Both the position numbers and the translations under genes were made by a program. Source: Pseudoalteromonas rubra (GTDB lineage Bacteria > Pseudomonadota > Gammaproteobacteria > Enterobacterales > Alteromonadaceae). From it: a stretch of 64,000 bases of DNA. The DNA is taken from positions 663,837-727,836 of the forward strand of contig NZ_PNCJ01000005.1 in the NCBI RefSeq assembly GCF_005887115.1, read 5' to 3'. Below are positions 35,544-45,847 of the stretch, in pieces. Positions within the stretch are counted from its first letter, which is position 1. Each line of letters begins with the position of its first letter. The notes under the pieces are model-generated. The model was not told the origin of the DNA. It did no database searches and worked only from the letters and a program-made list of their open reading frames with translations.

Positions 35544-38500
35544 GTGCGAGTGCATGTCAGAGTTATTCTATGGTTAACCGTCGTTCTTGCCAGTTTAGTG
35601 ATGCTTGATAGATTCGCTCGCGCCTATTTTTCAGCACATCATCAGGAGACGGCAGCGCAGGAGAGCTTGCAAAACGTCCTTTATATTCAACAAATAAGCC
35701 ATGCTATCTTTGCGCTCCAAAAAGAGCGAGGCTATAGCTTTGGGCTGTCGGAGCGCGCCACCGGAGAGACCCTCAACCAGCTCAATCAGTATCGTAATGC
35801 CAGTAATACCGCGCTGACCAGTATTGCAACTCAGGGCGCACAAAACCAAAACCTCATCTCGTCCCTTCCTAGTACCGCAGAGTTAATGAATCTCAGGGCG
35901 CTGTTTGACCAGCGCTTACTTACGCGAGAACAGGCCATGACTCTGTACACTGCTAAAATTAACGCGCTACTGGATTTGTTCCTGGCCATTGAGTTGAAAA
36001 TTGCTGCCGATGCGCCCAACAGCCATTTATATAGTTTAACGCTTGCCATTGAACAGGCAGGTAAACTCAGGGCACACACCTATGCCCTGCTTAACAACAC
36101 CCTCGACAGCCCGGCAAGCGCTATTTTTGAACTGTCTACTTTGCACAACACACACCTTGCTCTGCTAAAAAACACTCCCTTTGATAATGAGATTGCGCAA
36201 CAAGTGGATACCCTGCTGGCACAACCGCTTAACCAGGCGCTCGACAACCTAGTGATGCAAATAGAACGCACAGGCCAGAGTCGTTTTAATGCGCAGCAGT
36301 GGTGGCAACAGAAAACCCAATTTCTTGAGCAACTAATCACAATAGTTAACACGCAATTGGCTGGAAACAAAAACCTGCTCAATACAGAGCTGGCATTGCA
36401 CAACGCAGAAAAATCGGATGCTGTCATGTTGAGCCTGCTTTCATTTGCTGCTCTGATCGCTTCGAGTATTCTGCTATGGCGGGCGCTCGGGCATACAGCC
36501 CACCCAAAACGATATCAGACTCCGGTTAAGCTATCCCAGTTGCTGCTGCTTTTAGGCTTGATAGTCTCTTTTATCATGTCGGAGCACGATATCAGTCAGG
36601 GGGAGCTCAGCAACAGCCTCTACACCCGCTCGGCTAATGAACTCAGTAACAATCTGGCCTATTCGGTGATAGCCATCGATAACTTATGGCTAACCCCGCT
36701 GACCGAACGCCTGCAAACACTGAGTATCACCAAACAGCCTGTTTTTTCAAATGCGACTGGAACGGAGTACATCGGCAAGTTTACCGTTAAAGATAATGAC
36801 CTGGTCGGTTTGTTTCCCGCGACTTTACCCATACAACAGTTGCAACAGACGATCATTAATAGTATTGCCAGGCAAGGTGAAAAGTCTCTCTCGCTTGCAT
36901 TACTCACGGACAGTAATAACAAGTTGTATAGTGTATCAACTGCACCACAGACAAGTGCAACCGGACTCTCTGACATCCTGCTGGTACTCGTTCAGCCCAT
37001 CGATGATACGCTCGCTAAAATCCTCAAAATGCCGGTTGCCTATCAGGGGATCACAACACATTTGCTGTTCAATAACATTGTGATTGGGCGTAATGACCAT
37101 AGCTCGGACCATAGCACTGCGACAAATCAAAATGGCCTGGAACTGGTCCATCGTAATTTCGCGCTTGGCTTTACTGTCAGAGCAACACAAGACCCCCAGC
37201 AGATTGAGCGTTATATCAGTACCCTGCAGCAAGAGTTTTCGGTTCAGCTGGTGTTGCTCCTCACCCTGAGCCTGACCGCATTGGTGCTGGCGCATAGAGC
37301 ACAAAACCGAATTATTGAGCAGCTTCAACATTCCGAAGGTCAGCTCGATAAAGAGCGCCTGTTGTTATCCAATTCCGAGCAGATAATTGGCATGGGGAGC
37401 TGGGAGTGGCAAGAAGGTAGCCGCCAGGTATTGCTGTCAAAGACACTTAAAACCATTCTCAATATTCAAAGTAGCGGAAAATATGCCCCTTATAAAGAAG
37501 TATTGCGAAAACTCACACGTACAAGTCGACAAGCCTTGTTCAAACACCTGCGTAATCAGACGTCGGATTCACAGCACCGTCTCACTTTGAATCTACGCGA
37601 TGAGCAGGACTCAGAAATACAACTTGAGGTGATCATGACCTCTCATCAAAGCGATCAAACACTCCCCATGTGTGTAGTCGGGGTCGTGAGGGATATTTCA
37701 GAGCAAGTGGCGCAGCAGCAAAGACAACACAAGTATCAGGCATCGCTTAAAGCGGCACGCCAGGAAGCCCTGGATAGGATGAAAGAAGCCGAAATCCAGC
37801 GCCACGAGGTCCAGCAATTGTTACATAGAAACAGAGAAACCGAGAGCCTGCTGGAAGCCACGTTGGATAGCATCCCAGCCTTTATTTTGCTGCTGGACGG
37901 TGAAGCGAATATCCGTCTGATCAACCGCTTTTGGTACAAAAGCAAGCGCCTGAACTTAGAAGAAAGCGGGCTGTTCATCAACACCTTAATGCGTGTGGAT
38001 GACAATTTAGTTGACGTAATTTCCTTGTTACCACTGTCGAATAAAAAGCCTTTGCTGGAAGCGCTGTCAGCTGCCAAGACACGTGACCTATATTATAAAG
38101 ATATGGAGATTTGCTATCAGCTTGATGGCTCGAAAATGTGGTTTGAGGTGATTTTAACTAACCTCATGTGTAACGATAAAAAGTATATGTTGCTTTATCA
38201 GCATGATATTACCCAACGCAAAAATGACGCCACCACCTTGGCCGATGCCAAAGAAACTGCCGAAGCCGCCAACAAAGCCAAATCCCGTTTCCTGGCCACA
38301 ATGAGCCATGAGATCAGAACCCCGATGAACGGTGTGGTCGGCATGCTGGATATCTTATCCCAGTCAAGGCTGAGTGATGAGCAGCGCCATCTGACCTCAG
38401 TCGCTAAAAATTCAGCCATGATGTTGCTGCGAATCATCAACGACATACTCGACTTTTCGAAAATTGAAGCGGGTAAAATGGTCATTGAGCACACCCCCTT

Positions 38501-40259
38501 CAGCTGGCAAAACCTGACCAAAGAGCTGTGCGAACTCATGAGCCATCAGTGCCACGAAAAACGCATCATTCTGAACTTTTACTTTGACCCTTCTCTGGGC
38601 TACTGGCACGAGAGCGACCCAATTAGGATCCGCCAGATCTTACTTAATCTGGTGGGTAATGCGGTTAAATTTACAAAAACATCCGCCAGTAAAATTGGTC
38701 ATGTTGAGATCTTCGTGTCACCGTCTCCTGAACCCGGATTCCTAGAGATCAGCGTCAAGGACAATGGCAAAGGCATGAATGAAGAACAAACGAAGGGCCT
38801 GTTTAAGCCTTTCGTTCAGGCTGATGACAGTATACAGAGAAAGTATGGTGGCACCGGGTTAGGCTTGTCCATTACCATGCGGCTTTGTGAGCTGATGCAA
38901 GGCACTATTGTGTGCCATAGCCTGGAAGATGTCGGCAGTAACTTTATCGTTACGCTGCCTTTTTCTCCCAGTGCGACAGGCGATCAGGAAATCGCGATTA
39001 GCTTTGTGGGATTAACCGCCTATATCGTCTCTGATGATGATAAATTTGAACAGGACCTGGTACATAACCTCAGCGCACATGGCATGCAATGCCAGGTAAT
39101 CAGTGGTGAAGACCTCAATGCCTACTTGCTTGCCCGCCTGAGTGTTGACTACCTGATCATCACCAGCGAGAAATATCAGCATCTGGTGACCAATGGGCAG
39201 GATATTATTTCGACGAACAGCGAATTAAAGTGTCTGGTACTGGAACATGCCAGTTTCAATATGCCCACGGCAGAAGGCACCAACATATATGCCATAGAGA
39301 ACAACCCATACTACGCCTTCAGGGTCATAGAAAAAATTGCCACGCTAGAAGGCCAGCTCAGTCCAGAGCCAGACATGAGCTCACTCCCAGGTGATGAGCA
39401 GCTGCCGACAATAGAACAAGCACAACAAAAAAATGCCCTTATCTTAGTGATCGAAGACAATGTCTACAATCAGGATCTGTTTAAACGCCAGCTCGCTCTG
39501 CTGGGGCTGCAGTGCATTATTGCCGAGCATGGCGCCATCGCTCTGGAACTGATGCAGAAGTACCAATTCTCGTTAATCATCAGCGACTGTCATATGCCTG
39601 TGATGGATGGCTACACATTTGCAAAAACCTTTCGTGAACTCGAAGAACAAGGAAAGGTCCCCTGCCTGCCCATCATCGCTGCGACTGCGAACGCACTCAG
39701 TGGCGAGCGAGAAAAATGCATTAATGCCGGCATGGATGATTACATTTGCAAGCCCATTGTGTTGCATGCTTTGCGCAGCAAAATAGAACAGTGGTTGCAC
39801 CAACCCAAATCTGCGCAGCCACAGGGCATAAATGGTCACACCGAATTAGATTCACATGCAGTGGCTGAGGCGCCGCACCTTACTTTGCCAAATAATCAGA
39901 CGTCAGGGAATGAACCAGTCGAGATCAATACACGTATGGTGGACTTAGGTGTGCTGGAAAATTACGTGGGCACTGACAGAGGCATTCAAAAGCAGTTTTT
40001 ACACGGCTTTTTGGCTGATTCTCGCCCTCTGGTCGAGGGCTTAAATGCCACGGATGTGTCGCTTGGCACCATAAAGAACACGGCTCACCAATTAAAATCA
40101 TCAGCAAAAGCAATTGGTGCTCAATCACTTGCCGATGAGTTTTACGCACTTGAGCAAGCTGCGAAAGCTGAAGACGTAGAACAGGTCCAGGTCTTGCAAA
40201 AGGTCTGTCACGAGAAGTTTAATGCCGCATGTGTGGAAATTGAAACTATACTTGGATAA
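35544..40259 (+). CDS. Hybrid sensor histidine kinase with NIT-like sensor, REC and HPt domains
   Basis: A 1571-aa membrane kinase. Starting at GTG (AAGGA eight bases upstream), it has an N-terminal helix, then a helical periplasmic domain with QKERGYSFGLSE, the hallmark of nitrate/nitrite-sensing (NIT) domains. Helices near 295 and 330, a second periplasmic domain and a helix near 575 follow. PAS-like modules precede HisKA with phospho-acceptor H922 in ATMSHEIRTPMNG, then a HATPase with DNGKGM and GGTGLGLS. A degenerate REC near 1160-1270 lacks an obvious acceptor. A full REC has D1348 (LIISDCHMPVMDGY), and the C-terminal HPt has H1515 (AHQLKSSAKAIG). All steps of a phosphorelay are present. 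The next three genes encode receivers and likely partners. Confidence 0.9.
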   Translation: MRVHVRVILWLTVVLASLVMLDRFARAYFSAHHQETAAQESLQNVLYIQQISHAIFALQKERGYSFGLSERATGETLNQLNQYRNASNTALTSIATQGAQNQNLISSLPSTAELMNLRALFDQRLLTREQAMTLYTAKINALLDLFLAIELKIAADAPNSHLYSLTLAIEQAGKLRAHTYALLNNTLDSPASAIFELSTLHNTHLALLKNTPFDNEIAQQVDTLLAQPLNQALDNLVMQIERTGQSRFNAQQWWQQKTQFLEQLITIVNTQLAGNKNLLNTELALHNAEKSDAVMLSLLSFAALIASSILLWRALGHTAHPKRYQTPVKLSQLLLLLGLIVSFIMSEHDISQGELSNSLYTRSANELSNNLAYSVIAIDNLWLTPLTERLQTLSITKQPVFSNATGTEYIGKFTVKDNDLVGLFPATLPIQQLQQTIINSIARQGEKSLSLALLTDSNNKLYSVSTAPQTSATGLSDILLVLVQPIDDTLAKILKMPVAYQGITTHLLFNNIVIGRNDHSSDHSTATNQNGLELVHRNFALGFTVRATQDPQQIERYISTLQQEFSVQLVLLLTLSLTALVLAHRAQNRIIEQLQHSEGQLDKERLLLSNSEQIIGMGSWEWQEGSRQVLLSKTLKTILNIQSSGKYAPYKEVLRKLTRTSRQALFKHLRNQTSDSQHRLTLNLRDEQDSEIQLEVIMTSHQSDQTLPMCVVGVVRDISEQVAQQQRQHKYQASLKAARQEALDRMKEAEIQRHEVQQLLHRNRETESLLEATLDSIPAFILLLDGEANIRLINRFWYKSKRLNLEESGLFINTLMRVDDNLVDVISLLPLSNKKPLLEALSAAKTRDLYYKDMEICYQLDGSKMWFEVILTNLMCNDKKYMLLYQHDITQRKNDATTLADAKETAEAANKAKSRFLATMSHEIRTPMNGVVGMLDILSQSRLSDEQRHLTSVAKNSAMMLLRIINDILDFSKIEAGKMVIEHTPFSWQNLTKELCELMSHQCHEKRIILNFYFDPSLGYWHESDPIRIRQILLNLVGNAVKFTKTSASKIGHVEIFVSPSPEPGFLEISVKDNGKGMNEEQTKGLFKPFVQADDSIQRKYGGTGLGLSITMRLCELMQGTIVCHSLEDVGSNFIVTLPFSPSATGDQEIAISFVGLTAYIVSDDDKFEQDLVHNLSAHGMQCQVISGEDLNAYLLARLSVDYLIITSEKYQHLVTNGQDIISTNSELKCLVLEHASFNMPTAEGTNIYAIENNPYYAFRVIEKIATLEGQLSPEPDMSSLPGDEQLPTIEQAQQKNALILVIEDNVYNQDLFKRQLALLGLQCIIAEHGAIALELMQKYQFSLIISDCHMPVMDGYTFAKTFRELEEQGKVPCLPIIAATANALSGEREKCINAGMDDYICKPIVLHALRSKIEQWLHQPKSAQPQGINGHTELDSHAVAEAPHLTLPNNQTSGNEPVEINTRMVDLGVLENYVGTDRGIQKQFLHGFLADSRPLVEGLNATDVSLGTIKNTAHQLKSSAKAIGAQSLADEFYALEQAAKAEDVEQVQVLQKVCHEKFNAACVEIETILG

Positions 40260-40326
40260 AAAGTTTAGTCAGGCAGGTCGTAATCAGTGCCCAACATGCT
40301 CAAACCTTAAGGTCATTAAAGGCGAG

Positions 40327-41532
40327 ATGAATAATCTGATAAGAGTAATCGCAATCGATGACAACCAGTTAATCATTACCCAGCTGGAATTGTTACTAAA
40401 ACAAGTCGCCCGGGATGTCGACTACCATGGTTTTACCGCTGGGCGTAGCGCACTGGACTCAGGGCTTTGTGACTCTGCGTCTTTAATTTTTTTAGACCTG
40501 AATATGCCAGAAATTGATGGTATAGAGTTACTGCGCATTTTTGCCGATACCCAATTAACAACCCCTATCGTGTTACTCAGCGGCGAAGATAAAGATGTAT
40601 TAGAAACCGCCAGTAATCTGGGGACCATGCATAACCTAAACATCATCTCTAATATCGACAAGCCCGTGTCTCTGGCACGATTGACCACCCTGCTTGAGTG
40701 CCTGGATCAACATCACAGAAAATCTCCGGTTCAGCCTGAAAAAAGCTACAACGCCAGCGATATCAGAGTTGGCCTTGACCGGCAGCAATTTAAAGCACAT
40801 TACCAACCCAAGGTGTCGTTAGAATCGCTCAATGTGATTGGCATGGAGATCCTCGCTCGTTGGTACCATCCTTTTGATGGTCTGGTCCCGCCTGGTGACT
40901 TCATTCCTCAGCTCGAGCGTGCAGGGTATTCGGCTGACCTCGCACTGCAGCTGCTTGCACAAACTCTGACTCTGTATCGTGAGCATTATGAGCTGGTAAA
41001 ATCTCTGAGTTTTAGCCTCAACCTTAGCGCTGGAGCACTGTACGACATTGAACTACCAAACAAGCTCGCCACCTTGTGCGAACAATACTCAATGCCCCGT
41101 AAACAGATTATCCTGGAAATCACAGAAAGCCAGTTACTCGACAATTTGCCTCGCACGCTGGAAGTATTGCTCCGATTCAGGCTAAAAGGGTTTCCACTGT
41201 CCATTGACGATTTCGGCACTGGTTTTTCAAGCTTTACACAATTAAATCAGGTCCCTTTCAGTGAACTCAAAATTGATCGTAGCTTTGTGCAAAATTGTGA
41301 TACGGACAGCAAAAAGCAAGCAATTGTTTCTGCAACGTCTGATCTTGCAAAAAAACTGTCTTTGAAGACCGTCGCAGAAGGCATAGAGCAGGTGGGTGAA
41401 CTAAACTATTTACGCCACTGCGGTATTGATGTTGCACAGGGGTTCTTATTTGCCAAGCCGTTGGCCGCTGAGGCATTGTTGAGCTGGTTGGTGCACAATC
41501 TCGATAAGCCTCTATTGGAGTGGGGAACATGA
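40327..41532 (+). CDS. Response regulator with EAL (cyclic-di-GMP phosphodiesterase) domain
   Basis: A 401-aa REC-EAL protein. REC residues 1-125 have acceptor LIFLDLNMPEIDG. The EAL domain from about 145 has GMEILARW (EIL in place of EAL), NLSAG, EITES, DDFGTGFSSF, KIDRSF and AEGIEQ, so metal and catalytic residues appear intact and it should hydrolyse c-di-GMP. ATG 40327 with AAAGG upstream is chosen; the frame extends back to 40222 inside the kinase gene. It follows the kinase by 67 bases and overlaps the next REC gene by four bases. Phosphorylation by the kinase's HPt is the natural inference. Confidence 0.9.
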   Translation: MNNLIRVIAIDDNQLIITQLELLLKQVARDVDYHGFTAGRSALDSGLCDSASLIFLDLNMPEIDGIELLRIFADTQLTTPIVLLSGEDKDVLETASNLGTMHNLNIISNIDKPVSLARLTTLLECLDQHHRKSPVQPEKSYNASDIRVGLDRQQFKAHYQPKVSLESLNVIGMEILARWYHPFDGLVPPGDFIPQLERAGYSADLALQLLAQTLTLYREHYELVKSLSFSLNLSAGALYDIELPNKLATLCEQYSMPRKQIILEITESQLLDNLPRTLEVLLRFRLKGFPLSIDDFGTGFSSFTQLNQVPFSELKIDRSFVQNCDTDSKKQAIVSATSDLAKKLSLKTVAEGIEQVGELNYLRHCGIDVAQGFLFAKPLAAEALLSWLVHNLDKPLLEWGT

Positions 41533-41903
41533 GTCAAAGCGCAATCCTGATTGATGATAATGCCCTGTTTTTAAATCTGCTTAGCAATCAATTAGCGACT
41601 CTGGGCGTGAAGGTATCTCAGGCCAGAGATAAGGAAGAGTTACTGGCACACCTTGAGGGCGGCTGGTTTGACTGGGCCTTTATTGATGCGCACCTTGAAG
41701 ACGGTGAGTGCGGGCTGCAACTGGCAAATATACTGCGGGAACAGCAGTCGCAGCATGAACAGCCCTGCCATTTGATAGGCATGTCTGGGGATGAGATCTG
41801 TGCCAGCCGATATGCCACAGTAGGGATAGATACTTACTTTGTTAAACCCATATCCTTGCATCAGCTCCGGGCACTGCTTGGGGCATCATCTAATCAAAAG
41901 TAA
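41529..41903 (+). CDS. Stand-alone response-regulator receiver
   Basis: A 124-aa CheY-like protein that is all receiver. Features are the acidic pair in ILIDDNALF, acceptor Asp in WAFIDAHLEDGECG, and the FVKPISL lysine. It lacks any output domain. Its ATG overlaps the stop of the EAL gene (ATGA), so they are translationally coupled. It could shuttle or drain phosphate from the HPt domain, or act by protein contact. Confidence 0.88.
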   Translation: MSQSAILIDDNALFLNLLSNQLATLGVKVSQARDKEELLAHLEGGWFDWAFIDAHLEDGECGLQLANILREQQSQHEQPCHLIGMSGDEICASRYATVGIDTYFVKPISLHQLRALLGASSNQK

Positions 41904-41936
41904 GGTATCATACATGCGCTCAGGGAAACGATAGCT

Positions 41937-43127
41937 ATGGTGGGAACTAATCCTGACCAAACTCAGCCCAAGGTCGTTATTGTTTGTGACAAAACAGATG
42001 AACTGACGGGGGTGATAGAAATTGTCGGCGCTCATACAGACGCATACCGCACAGTGTTTCACTGGCAAGAAACGACGGAGCTGATTGTTGAAAGCAGTCC
42101 GGCCATCATCATCATGGCTAAGGACACTGTCACAAGCAGCATAGAAACATACACAGAGCTGGCGAAGCAAGGAATACTCAATTATCCTCACAAAAACATC
42201 CTGCTGTGTGAAAATAAAGAGTCAGGCATTGCATTTAAATGCTGTATGAAAGACATTTTCAGCGACTATTTTATTCATAAACCCATGTACGAAAACTATC
42301 GCTTCAGGATGATTTTACACAACGCACTCAATGAAGTGTCAGGCAGTAAAAAAAGCTCTGAGTTACAGGAAGTTCATTTTGGTAAAATAGACAACAACCT
42401 GCGCGCGCTTATTGACGATGTGGCGCAATACCGAACCAGAACAGAGGCAAACTTTGCACATAACAGAGATAAGATTGCACAACAGCCCTGCCATAACCAG
42501 GTACAAAAAAAGCTGTTAGAACAACTTAACCAGCAACATATTAGTCCACTGATAGAACAACTTGAGCATCAGCTTGTTGAGAGTGTCGAGCTGCTCAAAT
42601 CGCAACTCAAAAGCAAACAGGTCTCAATGGCTGAGTTGTTAGCCGTACTGAATGACAAAGGCGTACCACGCAGCGTTGCAGCCGCTCAGGCTCATCCCGC
42701 CCCCAATCCTGCTGTCACAACGCCTACAGCGTCTGACGCGCCACCCAAAATGCATATTCTGGTCGTCGAAGACAACGAAATATATCGCGAAATGCTACTC
42801 AAGATCCTTCATGAAGAACACCATACGACTGAGTACGCTACCACGGGTCTGGAGGCTATCAAGCTATTGAAAAAGCATAAATTTGATATGGTTTTTATGG
42901 ACTTATTTATGCCTGAGCTGGATGGATACAATACCACGAAAAACATTCGTACCTTTAAGCACTGCAAAAAGCTTCCAATTATTGCCCTGTCGACTAACCG
43001 AAATAAAGACCTGATCCGTAAATGGGCAACGCTTGGACTGACTGGCTATATCACCAAACCCTCAACTAAGGTCACCATCCTAAAAGCCATCGACAAAGTG
43101 CATAACAGTTACAACCCTGCCCACTGA
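41937..43127 (+). CDS. Response regulator with degenerate N-terminal and canonical C-terminal receiver
   Basis: A 396-aa protein. Residues 10-130 resemble a receiver fold (KVVIVCDKTDELTGV, PAIIIMAKDTV) but lack the acidic pair and a clear acceptor. A helical linker of about 110 residues (QLNQQHISPLIEQLEHQLVESVELLKSQL) leads to a true REC from about 275 (ILVVEDNEIYREM, MVFMDLFMPELDGYN, YITKPS). There is no DNA-binding or enzymatic output, so it may act as a phosphate sink or scaffold. GGGAAA lies eight bases upstream. It is the last gene of the cluster, 33 bases after the lone REC. Confidence 0.85.
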   Translation: MVGTNPDQTQPKVVIVCDKTDELTGVIEIVGAHTDAYRTVFHWQETTELIVESSPAIIIMAKDTVTSSIETYTELAKQGILNYPHKNILLCENKESGIAFKCCMKDIFSDYFIHKPMYENYRFRMILHNALNEVSGSKKSSELQEVHFGKIDNNLRALIDDVAQYRTRTEANFAHNRDKIAQQPCHNQVQKKLLEQLNQQHISPLIEQLEHQLVESVELLKSQLKSKQVSMAELLAVLNDKGVPRSVAAAQAHPAPNPAVTTPTASDAPPKMHILVVEDNEIYREMLLKILHEEHHTTEYATTGLEAIKLLKKHKFDMVFMDLFMPELDGYNTTKNIRTFKHCKKLPIIALSTNRNKDLIRKWATLGLTGYITKPSTKVTILKAIDKVHNSYNPAH

Positions 43128-43211
43128 AATAACAAATAAACAACAACCCCCTTCGCTCTTTCGCCCTACACTTATTATTATGCGTACTGATTTGAATCAG
43201 AAGAGGTCGTT

Positions 43212-45365
43212 ATGAGCAAAAATGTCGGGTTCATGTTTCTGTTCAGCTTAGCGCTGATAGCAATCACGGGTGTGGTAGTGCACTTCTACCCTCACCATGA
43301 TGAGGTCAGTGCCCGACAGATAAGCGCGGTTGCTACACCACAGCCCAATCAGCTGTTACACTTTACTCCTCATATTTCAGAGGTTTCCAGACCACAGGAT
43401 TCATTTAACTTTCCAATTGAGTTAGAAAAAACAGGTCCAACAACAAACCTGTATTCAGGTCCGAATCAGTACCCTTTCTTTTGCATGACCCAAGAGTCTG
43501 AACTTGGACAGCCGCTTGTAGACAATCAACAGGGCCTGGGAATACCCGTTTTTCAGGGAACACAGATCATCGGCTACAGTAAAGACTGCTCACTACCCAC
43601 TCGGTTATTCTACTTCACTTTGACAATGCAAGACGGTAAGTATATTGCCACCAGGCTCGATGAAAACAGCGCCCGCTCACATGACTCATCCCCCTTGTTC
43701 AGAATAGAGCAAGGGACCATTAACCGTTTTATTTATACCCTTGTCATGCCAATTTCCAATGGAGAAGTTGGAGAGCGTAGTAGCCATTCTAAATGGAATC
43801 AAAAGCTTATTTATCAGTTTAATGGAGGGTCCGGGATTGGCTACCGTCAAGGCCGGCAAAAGGCCTCCCGGGTAATGACTCGCCAGGCTCAGCAATTGCT
43901 GGACGGGTATGCGGTAATAAGCTCTAGTGGCAACAAAACCAGTTATACCTATAACATGTTACTTGCTGAAGATACTGCCAGACGTGTCAAGCAGCAGTTT
44001 ACTAGCTTATATGGTGAGCCTCTGTATACCGTGGGCATAGGCGGCTCCGGAGGGGGACTGGCACAGTACCTGATAGGACAAAATAGTAAAGGGATTCTGG
44101 ACGGACTTATCCCACTATATAGCTATCCCGACATGATCACACAAACCACCTATGCACTTGACTGTGATCTGCTCAATAACTACTTCACTTTTCGAGCACA
44201 GGACCCTAAAGCGTGGCGGGATTGGGAGCGTAGGCGACAAATTGAGGGCCTCAATGCTATCAATGATTTCCCGCAAAAAGCCGGCTTTTTACAACCTCTG
44301 AACCAGCTCATGGCAGGGTTCGTTCCTTCATTTCCGGATGGTAACAGTGAGTGCATTAATGGCTATTTTGGCCTGTCAGCATTCATTAATAACCCTCGAC
44401 AAGGATTTTTAAGACCTTTTTTTTCTGACGAGGTGATTACACAAACTCGATGGAGCTACTGGCAGGATCTAGTGCATATCTTTGGCAAAGATGAGCAAGG
44501 CTTTGGCAGAAGCACCTGGGATAATGTAGGCGTCCAGTATGGTCTGAACGCTCTGCGTGAGGGTCATATTAGTTTTGATGAATTCATACACATTAATCAT
44601 CACATAGGCGGCTGGAAGCACCAGGCGGATATGCGTCAAGAAGACATTGCACTGCCACTGGGCACCCGTATCCCTATCTGGCTAACACTCTGGGGAAACC
44701 ACAACATAACAAATGCCTCTGCAGGGCCTGCACGTCGCCATGAAGGTTCCTTAGAGGCCATGGAGCAAGCCTATCGCTCTGGACAAGTATTTATTGGTCA
44801 AATTAATTTACCGATCATAGACGCTCGGCACTACCTGGAAAATGAGCTAGACATGCACCATATGTCTGCTTCGTTTTACAGCCGGGTACGTATCGCTCAG
44901 AGAAATGGCCACAGTAAAAACCATGTAATTTGGGTTGCGCATAAAGACCACAACCCCACAACAGCGGCTTTTGCCGCAATGGATGAATGGTTACTCAGGA
45001 TGAAACGCTATCCACAGCTTGATGCTGCGTCGGCAAGACCAGCCTCTTTGCAAGACACCTGCTTCAATAACGATGGCAGTATCTATGCTGAAGGTTCTGA
45101 GGTCTTTGATGGACAGTGGAATAAGAAACCACAGGGTAAATGCCAGAGTCGTTTTCCTATGTTCAGTACCAGTCGAATTCAGGCCGGTGGAGACTGGGGC
45201 GGAGATATGTTTAAGTGCCCATTGGTCAGTATTGAAACCGCCATCCAAAAAGGCTGGTATCTCCCGTTCGATGCTCGCCCCCATCAAACGTTGCTGGAAC
45301 AGACCTTTCCTGACGGAGTATGTAACTATCAGAGCAGGGATCTTGGTCGTCCCACAGACCTGTAA
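43212..45365 (+). CDS. Exported DUF6351-family protein, alpha/beta-hydrolase-like
   Basis: A 717-aa protein with an N-terminal signal anchor (VGFMFLFSLALIAITGVVVHFY). The central part has QFNGGSGIGYRQG, YAVISSSGNKTSYTYN and YTVGIGGSGGGLAQYLIGQN, where the Ser in GGSGGG looks like a hydrolase nucleophile elbow, then DGLIPLYSYPDM and a cysteine-rich C-terminus. DUF6351 proteins are uncharacterised; a secreted esterase or depolymerase is the usual guess. The gene stands alone after the signalling cluster. Confidence 0.75.
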   Translation: MSKNVGFMFLFSLALIAITGVVVHFYPHHDEVSARQISAVATPQPNQLLHFTPHISEVSRPQDSFNFPIELEKTGPTTNLYSGPNQYPFFCMTQESELGQPLVDNQQGLGIPVFQGTQIIGYSKDCSLPTRLFYFTLTMQDGKYIATRLDENSARSHDSSPLFRIEQGTINRFIYTLVMPISNGEVGERSSHSKWNQKLIYQFNGGSGIGYRQGRQKASRVMTRQAQQLLDGYAVISSSGNKTSYTYNMLLAEDTARRVKQQFTSLYGEPLYTVGIGGSGGGLAQYLIGQNSKGILDGLIPLYSYPDMITQTTYALDCDLLNNYFTFRAQDPKAWRDWERRRQIEGLNAINDFPQKAGFLQPLNQLMAGFVPSFPDGNSECINGYFGLSAFINNPRQGFLRPFFSDEVITQTRWSYWQDLVHIFGKDEQGFGRSTWDNVGVQYGLNALREGHISFDEFIHINHHIGGWKHQADMRQEDIALPLGTRIPIWLTLWGNHNITNASAGPARRHEGSLEAMEQAYRSGQVFIGQINLPIIDARHYLENELDMHHMSASFYSRVRIAQRNGHSKNHVIWVAHKDHNPTTAAFAAMDEWLLRMKRYPQLDAASARPASLQDTCFNNDGSIYAEGSEVFDGQWNKKPQGKCQSRFPMFSTSRIQAGGDWGGDMFKCPLVSIETAIQKGWYLPFDARPHQTLLEQTFPDGVCNYQSRDLGRPTDL

Positions 45366-45424
45366 ACCCGCTTTACGAATGGTCAGGCGTCATTTAAAGT
45401 GAGCCAAAAAACTAAGGAATGCAC

Positions 45425-45793
45425 ATGGAAGCTTTATTCTCGTACGGTACATTGCAACAAGCGCAAGTACAAATCGACACGTTTGGGCGCCTTCTCAACG
45501 GACAGGCTGACGCCTTAGTCGGCTATCGCGTTGGCTTGGTTAAAATTAGTGATCCTGACGTACTAAAAAGTAGTGGTAAAGAACATCACCCCATTCTCAT
45601 CCAAACTACCGACGAGGCCGATCAGGTAGAGGGGACTGTTTTCTCAATTTCCGAACAGGAATTAATACGCGCTGATAGCTATGAGGTAGATGACTATGTC
45701 AGACGAAAGGCCGTACTAAAGTCAGGCAAGTCCTGTTGGATCTATGTAGCCAGTGACAAAGCTCAGATTATTGATGCGGTCACCATAGAATAA
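45425..45793 (+). CDS. Gamma-glutamylcyclotransferase (AIG2-like) family protein
   Basis: A 122-aa cytoplasmic protein. The GGCT/AIG2 hallmark YGTLQ at residues 7-11 binds the gamma-glutamyl group, and SISEQELIRADSYE supplies the catalytic Glu region. Small bacterial members release 5-oxoproline from gamma-glutamyl amines or amino acids, though many are unassigned. The ATG at 45425 lies six bases after AAGGA; the ATG at 45419 abuts that site. Monocistronic. Confidence 0.82.
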   Translation: MEALFSYGTLQQAQVQIDTFGRLLNGQADALVGYRVGLVKISDPDVLKSSGKEHHPILIQTTDEADQVEGTVFSISEQELIRADSYEVDDYVRRKAVLKSGKSCWIYVASDKAQIIDAVTIE

Positions 45794-45847
45794 CAGCTAA
45801 ACAAGCCTGTTATTCCACTTATAGAAAATATTGATTGTCAGCAGTGG

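Noticed and set aside
40222..40326. Longer N-terminus for the REC-EAL protein
   Set aside because: It overlaps the end of the kinase gene and lacks a ribosome binding site; MNNLIRV at 40327 starts a normal receiver.
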